Below the pieces are notes generated by a model. The model was given only the letters and a program-made list of their open reading frames with translations. It had not been told where the DNA came from and made no database searches. A stretch of 64,000 nucleotides of DNA, taken from PHAA01 sp963665865. Lineage in GTDB: Bacteria > Bacillota > Syntrophomonadia > Syntrophomonadales > Syntrophomonadaceae. Each line of letters begins with the position of its first letter. Position 1 is the stretch's first letter. The stretch lies in contig CAXXWF010000001.1 of assembly GCA_963665865.2 (NCBI GenBank), positions 2,790,001-2,854,000 of the forward strand, written 5' to 3'. The translations under genes were made by a program, and so were the position numbers. Shown piece after piece: positions 10,031-17,882 of the stretch.

Positions 10031-10045
10031 TGATAATGATTATTA
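10031..10045. promoter_or_regulatory. Fur-box-like site
   Basis: TGATAAT-G-ATTATTA is a 7-1-7 inverted repeat with one mismatch to the Fur consensus TGATAATNATTATCA. It lies just upstream of the -35 of the feo promoter. This suggests a second iron-responsive input beside the DtxR-type site. Confidence 0.5.
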
Positions 10046-10149
10046 ATATCATAATATCACCCCTGGAATTATTGTCAACCCCTATTTTGTCCTGCAATTA
10101 TCTTTACAAAAATATACTCCGCTTCATTAGTCAATATAATAGCAGTGTA

Positions 10150-10198
10150 AAAAAGGTTGAAGAAATAACAGAGAAAAACCTGCTATCCCTCAACCTTT
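10150..10198 (-). terminator. terminator after DtxR-FeoA regulator
   Basis: Minus-strand stem AAAGGTTGA/TCAACCTTT with a 29-nt loop, followed by a run of T. It lies 57 bases after the regulator stop and separates it from the feo operon. Confidence 0.65.
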
Positions 10199-10254
10199 CC
10201 ATATTCAACATTATATTACGTTAAGATTTGGCTGCTAAACATAAATTTGATTTT

Positions 10255-10884
10255 TTATTCCTTAATAAGATTCACGAGCAGCAGGGCAGCTTCCTCCTGG
10301 CGTAGACTGAGGTAATAGTCCTTAATTATGATTTCTATGGGATCTCCCAAGGGGGCTACCCGTTTCATTTCCAGTTCGACACCAGGAACAAGTCCCATTT
10401 CCAAAATCCTGCGCTTAACAGGGTTGCTTCTGCCTTGAATCTTGACTATCCGAGCTTTCTGTCCAGGCAGCATGGTATCAAGGGATATCGGGGCCATAAA
10501 GGTGACCGACGGTTTTTCCCCCAGCCAGTCAGCCATACACAAAATTGTTTCAGGGCTAATGACATGCTCTATCATACAAGCGTCATTTTCAGCAACTGCA
10601 GGCGAAACCTTGAGGACCTCCAGGAGAAAGCGGTTGATTACCTGGTGACGATGCCAAACATCCTGGGCATATGTTTGCCCTTTATCGGTAAGGGATATAG
10701 GCCCATAGGGAGCCTGATTTACCAAGCCCTCACGGCGCAATGAAGATACCGCCTGGGTAACACTGGGTTTGGCGATTTTCATCTGACGTGCAATGTCACT
10801 GATTTTGGCAGTACCATGTTCCTGACAAAGCCTCAGTATAGTCTCCAAATAATCTTCCAGAGCTGGTGTCAAGTATTCAGTCAC
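10255..10884 (-). CDS. DtxR-family regulator fused to FeoA domain
   Basis: 209-residue metal-dependent repressor. An N-terminal winged helix (about residues 5-65, DIARQMKIAKPSVTQAVSSL as recognition region) is followed by the iron-dependent dimerisation domain with metal ligands such as HRHQV and the Cys/Glu/His group around ACMIEHVI. A C-terminal FeoA-like SH3 domain (about 130-209) ends with the loop LVPGVELEMKRVAPLGDP. This is the IdeR/DtxR three-domain layout. It lies upstream of the feo operon in the same orientation but after its own terminator. It likely senses Fe(II) or Mn(II) and binds the TTAGG-type operator at 9971. Confidence 0.9.
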   Translation of the reverse strand: MTEYLTPALEDYLETILRLCQEHGTAKISDIARQMKIAKPSVTQAVSSLRREGLVNQAPYGPISLTDKGQTYAQDVWHRHQVINRFLLEVLKVSPAVAENDACMIEHVISPETILCMADWLGEKPSVTFMAPISLDTMLPGQKARIVKIQGRSNPVKRRILEMGLVPGVELEMKRVAPLGDPIEIIIKDYYLSLRQEEAALLLVNLIKE

Positions 10885-10998
10885 TAAAACACAACCTTTT
10901 GAAGTGGAGTTGATTAAATGCGAATATATAATCCTTATCTTAATATTATACCATTTATTATTCGTAGACTCGTCATGGCTTGGAGGTTATATACGGTT

Positions 10999-11028
10999 TT
11001 GACAAATAACCTTTGACTAGGTTATTTG
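10999..11028 (+). promoter_or_regulatory. pflB promoter with central operator
   Basis: TTGACA at 10999-11004 and TTATTT 17 bases further form a probable promoter. A perfect inverted repeat CAAATAACCT-TTGACT-AGGTTATTTG (11003-11028) fills the spacer and the -10. That placement is typical of a repressor operator. The binding protein is unknown; the sequence does not match Rex or FNR sites. Confidence 0.5.
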
Positions 11029-11112
11029 TTTGCCTAACTCCAGAAAGAAATGATTATTTCCGCCGATCTTTACAAACAATATTAAGACAATGATGAAAGG
11101 GCGGTGCATACT

Positions 11113-13338
11113 ATGGAAGCATGGAAAGGTTTTGTCCCGGGACATTGGATGCAGGAGATAAATGTTCGGGATTTTATCCAGAAGAATTATACTCCTTATG
11201 ATGGAGATGCGATATTCTTGGCAGGGCCAACCGCAACCACCTGCCAGCTCTGGGATAAATGCAAGGTTTTGCTGCGCACCGAGCATGATAAAGGTGGAGT
11301 TGCTAATATTGATCCCCATATTCCTATAACCATAACGAGTCATAATCCGGGATATATCGACAGAAGGCTGGAAAAGATAGTAGGACTGCAAACCGATCAA
11401 CCACTAAAGCGCGGGATTAACATATATGGAGGATTAAATACCACTGTCAAAGCCTGCCAGGCATACGGTTATGAGCTGGACAGCCGCTTGCAGGAGTTTT
11501 TCACCCTGCATCGACGCACTCATAATGATGGGGTCTTTAGCGTTTATACCCCGGAGATGAAAACCGCCCGCCGGGTAGGTATTATAACTGGTCTGCCTGA
11601 TTCCTACGGGCGGGGCAGGATTATCGGCGATTACCGCCGGGTTGCGCTTTATGGGGTTGATTTTCTTATCGCCAGCAAGGAACAAGATCTGCATCTGCTC
11701 AACAAAACTATGCAGACAGACAACATTCAGTTGCGGGAGGAAGTTTTCGATCAGATAAAAGCTCTGCAGCAACTTAAAGCCATGGCTCTGACCTACGGGT
11801 TGGATATCTCCTGTCCTGCGATTAATGCTCAGGAAGCGGTACAATGGCTTTATTTTGCCTATCTGGCTGCTATCAAGGAACAAAACGGGGCAGCCATGAG
11901 TCTGGGCAGGACATCCACATTTTTGGATATTTTTATCACGAGAGATTTAAAGGCTGGTATTCTGAATGAGACGGAAGCACAGGAATTGATCGACCAACTG
12001 GTTATCAAGCTGCGGCTGGTCAGACACCTGCGAACCCCTGAATACAACAACCTTTTTGCTGGCGACCCCAACTGGGTAACGGAGTCTATTGGCGGCTCGG
12101 ACATTGACGGTCGCCCTCTGGTGACCCAAACCAGCTTCCGTTTCCTTCATACCCTGGAAAATCTGGGCCCGGCACCTGAACCAAATATGACCGTGCTATG
12201 GTCTGAGCATTTACCCACCCCCTTTATGCACTACTGTGCCGCTATCTCTATCAAGACTAGTTCCATTCAGTATGAAAACGATGATCTTATGCGCTCTTTT
12301 TTTGGAGATGATTATGGGATTGCCTGTTGTGTCTCGGCTATGAAGATGGGTAAGGAAATGCAGTTTTTTGGAGCTCGCTGCAATCTGTCCAAGCTGCTCC
12401 TCTATGCTCTGAACGGCGGTCGGGATGAGATTACCGGGGAGCAGGTGGGGCTGGAAATGCCGGTGTATGCAGATGATTTTTTGGACTATGAAGAAGTGTG
12501 GCGCCGCTTTCGTATGCAGATGGACTGGCTCAGTTCCCTTTATGTAAATACCATGAATGCCATTCATTACATGCATGATCGTTATGCTTATGAAAAAATA
12601 GAAATGGCCTTGCATGACAGCCATATCCACCGCTACATGGCCTTTGGCATCGCTGGTCTCTCGGTAGTTGCGGACTCTTTAAGTGCTGTAAAATATGCTC
12701 AGGTAAAAGCCGTGAAGGATGAGAGGGGAATTATCACCGATTTTATAGTTAATGGTGCTTTTCCTAAATTCGGCAACGATGATGATCGGGTCGACTTACT
12801 GGCGGTGGATGTGGTAAAGACTTTTACCCGCAAGCTGCAAAAGTATCCTTGCTATAAAGCCGCCCAACATACCTTGTCGGTTCTGACCATAACTTCCAAT
12901 GTGGTTTATGGGAAACACACCGGCACTACTCCAGATGGCAGAAAGCGGGGCGAGCCGTTGGCACCAGGAGCTAATCCCTTACATGGCCGCGAAGAAAATG
13001 GGGCTATCGCCGCCTGCAATTCGGTGGCTAAAATACCTTACGAATATACCCGGGATGGCATCTCTTACACCTTTTCGGTAACTCCTTCCGCTTTAGGTAC
13101 CACCCTACCTGAACAAATTCATAATCTAACAGCCCTTATCGGTGGATATTTTGCGCAGGAGGGTCAACATATCAACATTAACGTGGTAAGACTGGAGACC
13201 TTAAAAGATGCTATGGAGCATCCGGAAAAGTACCCCGACCTTACTATCCGAGTCTCGGGCTATGCGGTACATTTCATAAAACTTAATCGGGAGCAGCAGG
13301 AAGAGATTATCATGCGCACCTTTTATAAAAGTCTATAG
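11113..13338 (+). CDS. pflB: Pyruvate formate-lyase
   Basis: 741-residue glycyl radical enzyme that splits pyruvate with CoA into acetyl-CoA and formate. The adjacent active-site cysteines are seen in IACCVSAM (about residues 404-405), and the radical glycine in RVSGYAV near residue 716. Two adjacent cysteines distinguish true PFL from diol dehydratase-type and decarboxylase-type relatives. The ATG at 11113 lies 8 bases after GGGCGG; a GTG at 11104 is the alternative. The activase gene lies about 1.9 kb downstream on the same strand, separated by a repeat element and an oppositely oriented gene, so the two are probably not cotranscribed. Formate produced here could feed hydrogen or formate metabolism. 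Confidence 0.95.
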   Translation: MEAWKGFVPGHWMQEINVRDFIQKNYTPYDGDAIFLAGPTATTCQLWDKCKVLLRTEHDKGGVANIDPHIPITITSHNPGYIDRRLEKIVGLQTDQPLKRGINIYGGLNTTVKACQAYGYELDSRLQEFFTLHRRTHNDGVFSVYTPEMKTARRVGIITGLPDSYGRGRIIGDYRRVALYGVDFLIASKEQDLHLLNKTMQTDNIQLREEVFDQIKALQQLKAMALTYGLDISCPAINAQEAVQWLYFAYLAAIKEQNGAAMSLGRTSTFLDIFITRDLKAGILNETEAQELIDQLVIKLRLVRHLRTPEYNNLFAGDPNWVTESIGGSDIDGRPLVTQTSFRFLHTLENLGPAPEPNMTVLWSEHLPTPFMHYCAAISIKTSSIQYENDDLMRSFFGDDYGIACCVSAMKMGKEMQFFGARCNLSKLLLYALNGGRDEITGEQVGLEMPVYADDFLDYEEVWRRFRMQMDWLSSLYVNTMNAIHYMHDRYAYEKIEMALHDSHIHRYMAFGIAGLSVVADSLSAVKYAQVKAVKDERGIITDFIVNGAFPKFGNDDDRVDLLAVDVVKTFTRKLQKYPCYKAAQHTLSVLTITSNVVYGKHTGTTPDGRKRGEPLAPGANPLHGREENGAIAACNSVAKIPYEYTRDGISYTFSVTPSALGTTLPEQIHNLTALIGGYFAQEGQHININVVRLETLKDAMEHPEKYPDLTIRVSGYAVHFIKLNREQQEEIIMRTFYKSL

Positions 13339-13498
13339 ACTGGCAACACCTTTAATCTTTGCTCGAATTATCATGAACAGACAATTCATGTCCTGGCACC
13401 AATTGTTTAACTGCCGCTGTCTCATACAGATTAATCGATATAATTGCGCAGCCATGTTCGGCCAAGATCAGAATCGCAAACTATATACTGCGAAACTA

Positions 13499-13693
13499 AA
13501 AAGGGGACAATAAACCTGTCCCTTTCAGGGTGTCAATAAAGGCAGACCGAGCAAAAAAGTTCAAGAGCAAGGCATTAATGAAAGTGCGTGATTGAGGCGT
13601 ACATGAGGTTGATTGAACGGACTTTCGTTAATAACGCCGCTCTTGGACTTTTTTGACGGTCTGAGGGGACAGTAAATCTGTCCCCTTGTCCCT
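13499..13693. repeat. MITE-like composite inverted repeat
   Basis: About 195 bases of intergenic DNA form a large imperfect inverted repeat. The outer arms (AAGGGGACA...CTGTCCC on the left, a related copy on the right) are small hairpins themselves. Inner arms pair GCAGACCG, AAAAAAGT, CAAGAGC and ATTAATGAAAGT with ACTTTCGTTAAT, GCTCTTG, ACTTTTTT and CGGTCTG. No open reading frame is present. The GGGACAAGGGGAC core recurs at 17040, 39848 and 46619, so this is a mobile, non-autonomous repeat family. The element also separates two convergent genes and may act as a bidirectional terminator. Confidence 0.8.
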
Positions 13694-13723
13694 ATTGCAT
13701 TACGTTCTTAGTCATATCCGAGC

Positions 13724-14998
13724 CTACTTCTTCAGTATTTCTAGGAATGCCTCTACTCTGGTCCTTAATTGTTCCGCATCCTGCTCACTGTAATCTGTTT
13801 CAATATGCAGAACTGGAATTTCTTTATCAGACAGAGCTTGTTTAACCAAATAACTTTCCGTTGAGTAAAGGTTGCAGAACTGCAGATTAACGTCAATAAC
13901 CCCATCCACCTTATATTCATCGACCAGACGTACGATATCATCGATTCGACCTGCATTAGGAGTAAAACAAGCACAGTTGGTCTTCATATAACGCTCCGCC
14001 AGAGCCTGTACCTGACCTTCCAGAGTAGTAGCAGTCTCATCAACCAGATTCTCAAAATACCGGGTTCCGGTACAAAGTTCCTCAACTACGACTGTAGCTC
14101 CGGCTGACTCGATAATATGATGTAATTTCCAATTCGGTATGGCCAACGGAGTACCGGTAACCAGAATGCGCAGGGCATCAGCCGGGAAAACCCCCTCACT
14201 ACGACTAATACGCCCCTCTAGCTCCTCAGCCAGTTGGTTGGTCATCTGCGCGCAGCGCGCGGGGTCATCATAGAAAGCAATCTGGGTCACCAACAGCGCA
14301 TCCTTGCCACTGATGGGAACCGGTGAAGCTTTTCGTGTCGCATAGAGTCGCTGCAAAGCCTTTCTCTTGTTATTAATCAGTTTGATACTTTCCCCCAGAG
14401 CTTCTGGCGTAACCTTATTGCCGGTAAAGTCTTCCACTACTTTGATGAATTCCATGATTTCTTCTTTAAAAGCAGTTATATCTTTAGCCCGTTTCATCTG
14501 GGGAATATCAATTATGTGTACCGGGACTTCCTGGGCAAGTATCTCCCAGGCTTTCTTTTTGCCATCACAGGTTGTTTCACCTACGTACATATCGGCAATA
14601 CGGAAGAAAGGACAGGTTTTATCTAATCTGGCTCCTACTGATGCCTTAATAAGCGGGCAGGTATTAGGTGGTAAAACTTTTTCACCACCGGAAACCCAGA
14701 ACTGTGATCCCCCGCATAAACCAGTAGCAATACCTCCGGCGGCAAACACAACTTCATCGGGGACATAAACACAGAAGGTACCGAATACTTTGCCACCCGT
14801 CTTCTGGTGTTCAATTAGTTCAGCCGGTCTTATCCCATGAATCTCGGATACTACAAAATCGAAGAATCCCATTCCCTCCGGACGGTTATCCTGGTCAAGA
14901 TATACCCCGCCAAAAGCATCCGGTAATACTTCACACAAAGCCTCATGTTTCTCTACGTCCATCCCTAGGTCTTTCCACATTTGATGGTAATCGGTCAT
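13724..14998 (-). CDS. Double-cubane cluster / 2-hydroxyacyl-CoA dehydratase-like protein
   Basis: 424-residue member of the 2-hydroxyacyl-CoA dehydratase D-component superfamily, closest in pattern to YjiM-type double-cubane cluster proteins. These carry an Fe-S double cubane and reduce small substrates after ATP-driven electron injection by an activator. Diagnostic stretches are CPLIKASVGA, CPFFRIADM, VGETTCDGKKKAWE, NCACFTPNAGR and the C-terminal ETDYSEQD. No activator gene adjoins it; the only one in the window (17121-17882) is 2 kb away beside the paralog at 17879-19015. It is divergent from pflA. The natural substrate is unknown. A dehydratase role would normally need a second dehydratase subunit, which is absent. 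Confidence 0.8.
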   Translation of the reverse strand: MTDYHQMWKDLGMDVEKHEALCEVLPDAFGGVYLDQDNRPEGMGFFDFVVSEIHGIRPAELIEHQKTGGKVFGTFCVYVPDEVVFAAGGIATGLCGGSQFWVSGGEKVLPPNTCPLIKASVGARLDKTCPFFRIADMYVGETTCDGKKKAWEILAQEVPVHIIDIPQMKRAKDITAFKEEIMEFIKVVEDFTGNKVTPEALGESIKLINNKRKALQRLYATRKASPVPISGKDALLVTQIAFYDDPARCAQMTNQLAEELEGRISRSEGVFPADALRILVTGTPLAIPNWKLHHIIESAGATVVVEELCTGTRYFENLVDETATTLEGQVQALAERYMKTNCACFTPNAGRIDDIVRLVDEYKVDGVIDVNLQFCNLYSTESYLVKQALSDKEIPVLHIETDYSEQDAEQLRTRVEAFLEILKK

Positions 14999-15274
14999 AC
15001 AAATCCTCCTTTAAATATTTAAGAAATATTTTACAAATATCATTTTTACGATGATTTTCCAATCGAGCCGCTTAACTGTCAGTTTAAATAACTTTTCATT
15101 ATAGTTATTCAAACTTTATTTACGGACATTCTATAGCAAAATTATGCTGCCTGTCTACCATTAAATATTGTTAAATTCTTTAGGTAAACAGCCCCCAATA
15201 TAAGGAAGTAATGAAACCCTACGGATAATGATTAAAATTACCAGAGTTTTTAGATAATACTTAAAGGACTTCAG

Positions 15275-16051
15275 ATGATTAACATGTTGATTGGAGGCCT
15301 GGAAATTATTAACGGAAGAGTTCACTCAATTGATACCTTCAGCACAGTGGATGGTCCGGGCATTAGGACAGTTATCTTTATGCAGGGCTGCCACCTGCGC
15401 TGCAAGTATTGTCATAACCCTGATACCTGGAATCCCGATGCGGCAACTGCAAGGGAGTACTCTGCGGAAGGGATCATGAAAGTTATTTTGCGCAGCCTCC
15501 CCTATTTTGATAAATCAGGTGGAGGTGTGACCTTTTCCGGGGGTGAGCCACTTTTACAAGCTGAATTTGTTAAGGAAGTGTTTGAAATGTGTAGGGAAGA
15601 GCACATTCACACCGCCATAGATACCTCCCTCTACGTTGCTGCGCCGACGGTGCTGGAAATGTTGCCTTTGACCAGGCTTTTTCTGGCCGACATTAAACAC
15701 ATAGATAATGAAGGGAGTAACAACCTGGTCGGAGCTGGAAACAGGTGCAATATTGAAAACCTGCAGCTAATTAATGCCAGAGGGATTGAAATATGGATCA
15801 GATATGTAATCGTTCCCGGGCTTACCGATGGGAAAGATGATCTTCAGGCTATGGCTGACTTCATAGCCAACCTGGACAGTGTCACCAGAGTTGATCTCCT
15901 CCCGTATCATTCCCTGGGCAGTCACAAGTGGAAATTGCTGGGGCTGGACTATGAACTGGACCAGATCAATCCCCCCAGTCATAGCCGGATGCTGGAACTA
16001 AAAAACATGCTGGGCAATAGGAGTCAGAAGCAAGTATTTATACCCACATAA
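15275..16051 (+). CDS. pflA: Pyruvate formate-lyase activating enzyme
   Basis: 258-residue radical SAM glycyl radical activase. The cluster motif CHLRCKYCHNPDTW (CX3CX2C) lies near residues 39-46, preceded by the conserved DGPGIRTVIFMQG. FSGGEPLLQ is the SAM-binding GGE motif. It has no ferredoxin insert, as expected for a PFL activase and unlike activases of dehydratase-type glycyl radical enzymes. The ATG at 15275 follows AAAGGAC. It generates the glycyl radical on PflB with AdoMet and an electron donor. It ends in a clear intrinsic terminator. Confidence 0.94.
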   Translation: MINMLIGGLEIINGRVHSIDTFSTVDGPGIRTVIFMQGCHLRCKYCHNPDTWNPDAATAREYSAEGIMKVILRSLPYFDKSGGGVTFSGGEPLLQAEFVKEVFEMCREEHIHTAIDTSLYVAAPTVLEMLPLTRLFLADIKHIDNEGSNNLVGAGNRCNIENLQLINARGIEIWIRYVIVPGLTDGKDDLQAMADFIANLDSVTRVDLLPYHSLGSHKWKLLGLDYELDQINPPSHSRMLELKNMLGNRSQKQVFIPT

Positions 16052-16075
16052 AAACCCCACGCAAGTGAGGTTTTC
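16051..16075 (+). terminator. pflA terminator
   Basis: AAAACCCCAC-GCAA-GTGAGGTTTT forms a strong stem with a tetraloop and a T tract immediately after the pflA stop codon; the A tract on the left makes it bidirectional, serving the convergent mop gene too. Confidence 0.85.
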
Positions 16076-16091
16076 ATTCTTATCTTTATTC

Positions 16092-16295
16092 TTACTTTAT
16101 AAGGACAACATTGATAGCCTTTATTAAGGCTGTTGCTGTGTCCCCTACTTGAAATCCTACCGCACGAAGAGAATCGGTGGTCATTACCGAAGTGATTTCA
16201 TTACCCCCCACCCGACAGATAACCTCGGACATTATATCACCCTGCTTGATTTCAATAATTGTTCCCGTTAGACTATTGCGTACTCCTGCCTGCAT
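16092..16295 (-). CDS. Mop/TOBE molybdate-binding protein
   Basis: 67-residue single TOBE (Mop) domain protein, a cytoplasmic molybdate or tungstate binder or store. The pattern SLTGTIIEIKQGDIMSEV...ITSVMTTDSLRAVGFQVGDTATALIKAINVVL matches molbindins. The ATG at 16295 is 7 bases after AAAGGGG. Its presence near FmdE-like and redox genes suggests a molybdenum or tungsten enzyme elsewhere in the genome. No Mo enzyme is in the window. Confidence 0.9.
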   Translation of the reverse strand: MQAGVRNSLTGTIIEIKQGDIMSEVICRVGGNEITSVMTTDSLRAVGFQVGDTATALIKAINVVLIK

Positions 16296-16407
16296 GTACA
16301 CACCCCTTTCTTTTATTTGATTATAGCTGTATTATGATCTTTCCACAAATTTCATATATGGCCGGGGTGGATGCCACAACAATCCATTATATTATTGAGG
16401 TCATTAT

Positions 16408-16950
16408 TTAAAAATAGTACAGATTGAATAAATCTTTCGCTTCCATTGCAATCACAGTGGCGGCTATTGCCTCTTTCACCACTTGCAGCCTCTGCATCTC
16501 ATCCTTGTTTAGTCCTCTTTCCATCGCTATTCTTAATATGTCGGTAAACTCTTCCGGTATAAGACCTTCTTTCAATGCTAACCCAAGTCCAACTCCATCA
16601 TAATTGATTTCAAAATAAAACTTGCCGCCATCGGGATTTACGGGGGCGGCAATATCACATCCGGAAGTCATATCTGTGCTTAAACATCCCCGCGAAAGGG
16701 CCCGAGTGGCCATTTCCACCCCATCGACAACCCCGGTGGCAGCATCGCCCAGGGCAGAATTGAAACTAATCTTGCTGCGCATCGGAATCTCCCCCTGGGG
16801 CAGTAATTGGGGCAGGCCGAGCTCCAGCGCTTTAAAGGCCAATGCCACCCCACCGATGTTAAATCGTCCGTGATATTTTATCATATCCTCATAAGATATC
16901 TCCAAAATAGTTTCCCGATCTTGGACCCTAATGTACTTTTCCACTTCCAT
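16408..16950 (-). CDS. Unknown protein, weakly FmdE-like
   Basis: 180-residue soluble protein that I do not recognise with certainty. The segment YHGRFNIGGVALAFKALELG, followed by a Gly/Ala/Val-rich stretch (ALGDAATGVVDGVEMATRAL) and TSGCDIAAPVNPDGG, resembles the general shape of FmdE-type domains (HGH.CPG..LG.RAA...), but the cysteine of that motif is absent and no zinc-finger tail follows. It starts at an ATG at 16950 with GGGG upstream and lies between the mop gene and the double-cubane cluster pair. No function is assigned. Confidence 0.6.
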   Translation of the reverse strand: MEVEKYIRVQDRETILEISYEDMIKYHGRFNIGGVALAFKALELGLPQLLPQGEIPMRSKISFNSALGDAATGVVDGVEMATRALSRGCLSTDMTSGCDIAAPVNPDGGKFYFEINYDGVGLGLALKEGLIPEEFTDILRIAMERGLNKDEMQRLQVVKEAIAATVIAMEAKDLFNLYYF

Positions 16951-17039
16951 ACCCCCTTACCAAAATAGGACTTTAATTGCATATCTAAGCTAAATCTAAC
17001 TTACTTGCCAGTTAAAGTCCATTGAAATCATTGCAAAAG

Positions 17040-17081
17040 TCAGGGACAAGGGGACAGGTCCATTGTCCCCCTTGTCCCTAA
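17040..17081. repeat. GGGACAAGGGGAC-type inverted repeat
   Basis: GGGACAAGGGGACA and TGTCCCCCTTGTCCC form an almost perfect hairpin with a short loop just downstream of the activator gene. The core is shared with the repeats at 13499, 39848 and 46619. It could serve as a terminator but has no T tract on the minus strand. Confidence 0.8.
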
Positions 17082-17120
17082 AAAAACGCACCTCTGACTA
17101 AGCCATTTCCCTAATATGTC

Positions 17121-17882
17121 TTATAATTTACTTGCTAATAAAGCTGCACCCAGGGCACCCGTATATTGACAGGCATCTGATACTATTACCGCAGTGCCTA
17201 GTTCTGCTTGCAAGGCTCGCTGTACTCCTCGGTTTATAGCTACCCCACCGGTAAAGGCTACATCTTCCTTTATGCCCATTCTTCGGACCATAGCGGCTAC
17301 TCTTTTACCTACTGATTGGTGTAAACCCGCGATTATTCCGCCTTTGGGGTTACCTCGAGCCAGCAAGCCAATAATCTCCGATTCTGCAAAAACAGTACAC
17401 ATACTGCTGATAGACAGCATCTGAGCAGGTTCTTCCGCATCCCCCAGCTCACTGACATCCAGGCCTAGTGCCGTAGCCATAACCTGCAGAAAACGGCCGG
17501 TTCCAGCCGCACATTTATCATTCATAGCAAAATCCAAAACTTGGCCGTTATCACCAATGCGAATGACTTTACTGTCCTGCCCCCCGATATCAATAATAGT
17601 CCGAACCTCTGGATAAAGCTCCGCTATTCCCCGCGCGTGGCATTTTATTTCAGTTATCGTTTTATCCGCTTCTGCAAACGCAACCCGGCCATAGCCGGTA
17701 ACAAATATCTGCTCCACGTTATAACGTGCTATTCCAGATAAATCGAGGAGCTGCCCGATGACCGCCTGTCCGGCATCCCGCGGGCTCCAACCGGTGGGTA
17801 CCATTGCTCGCGATTGTATATCGCCATTAATAAGGATACCCTTGGTGGCTACCGAACCTATATCTATGCCAATGCCAATCAT
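17121..17882 (-). CDS. ATP-dependent activator (YjiL/HgdC-type) of double-cubane protein
   Basis: 253-residue ASKHA-fold ATPase of the BadF/BadG/HgdC family. The start GIDIGSVATKG is the phosphate-1 motif. DIGGQDSKVIRI holds phosphate 2. NDKCAAGTGRFLQVMA supplies one cluster-ligand cysteine and SSMCTVFAESE the other, which at the dimer interface hold a shared [4Fe-4S] cluster. TGGVAINRGVQ is the adenosine motif. It drives low-potential electrons into the partner encoded directly upstream (4-base overlap, ATGA-type). By pairing it belongs to the YjiM/YjiL double-cubane system more than to a true 2-hydroxyacyl-CoA dehydratase, which would need two structural subunits. Confidence 0.9.
   Translation of the reverse strand: MIGIGIDIGSVATKGILINGDIQSRAMVPTGWSPRDAGQAVIGQLLDLSGIARYNVEQIFVTGYGRVAFAEADKTITEIKCHARGIAELYPEVRTIIDIGGQDSKVIRIGDNGQVLDFAMNDKCAAGTGRFLQVMATALGLDVSELGDAEEPAQMLSISSMCTVFAESEIIGLLARGNPKGGIIAGLHQSVGKRVAAMVRRMGIKEDVAFTGGVAINRGVQRALQAELGTAVIVSDACQYTGALGAALLASKL

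Noticed and set aside
13724..14998. True 2-hydroxyacyl-CoA dehydratase
   Set aside because: Such enzymes need two different structural subunits plus activator; here single-gene proteins of the YjiM pattern are found.
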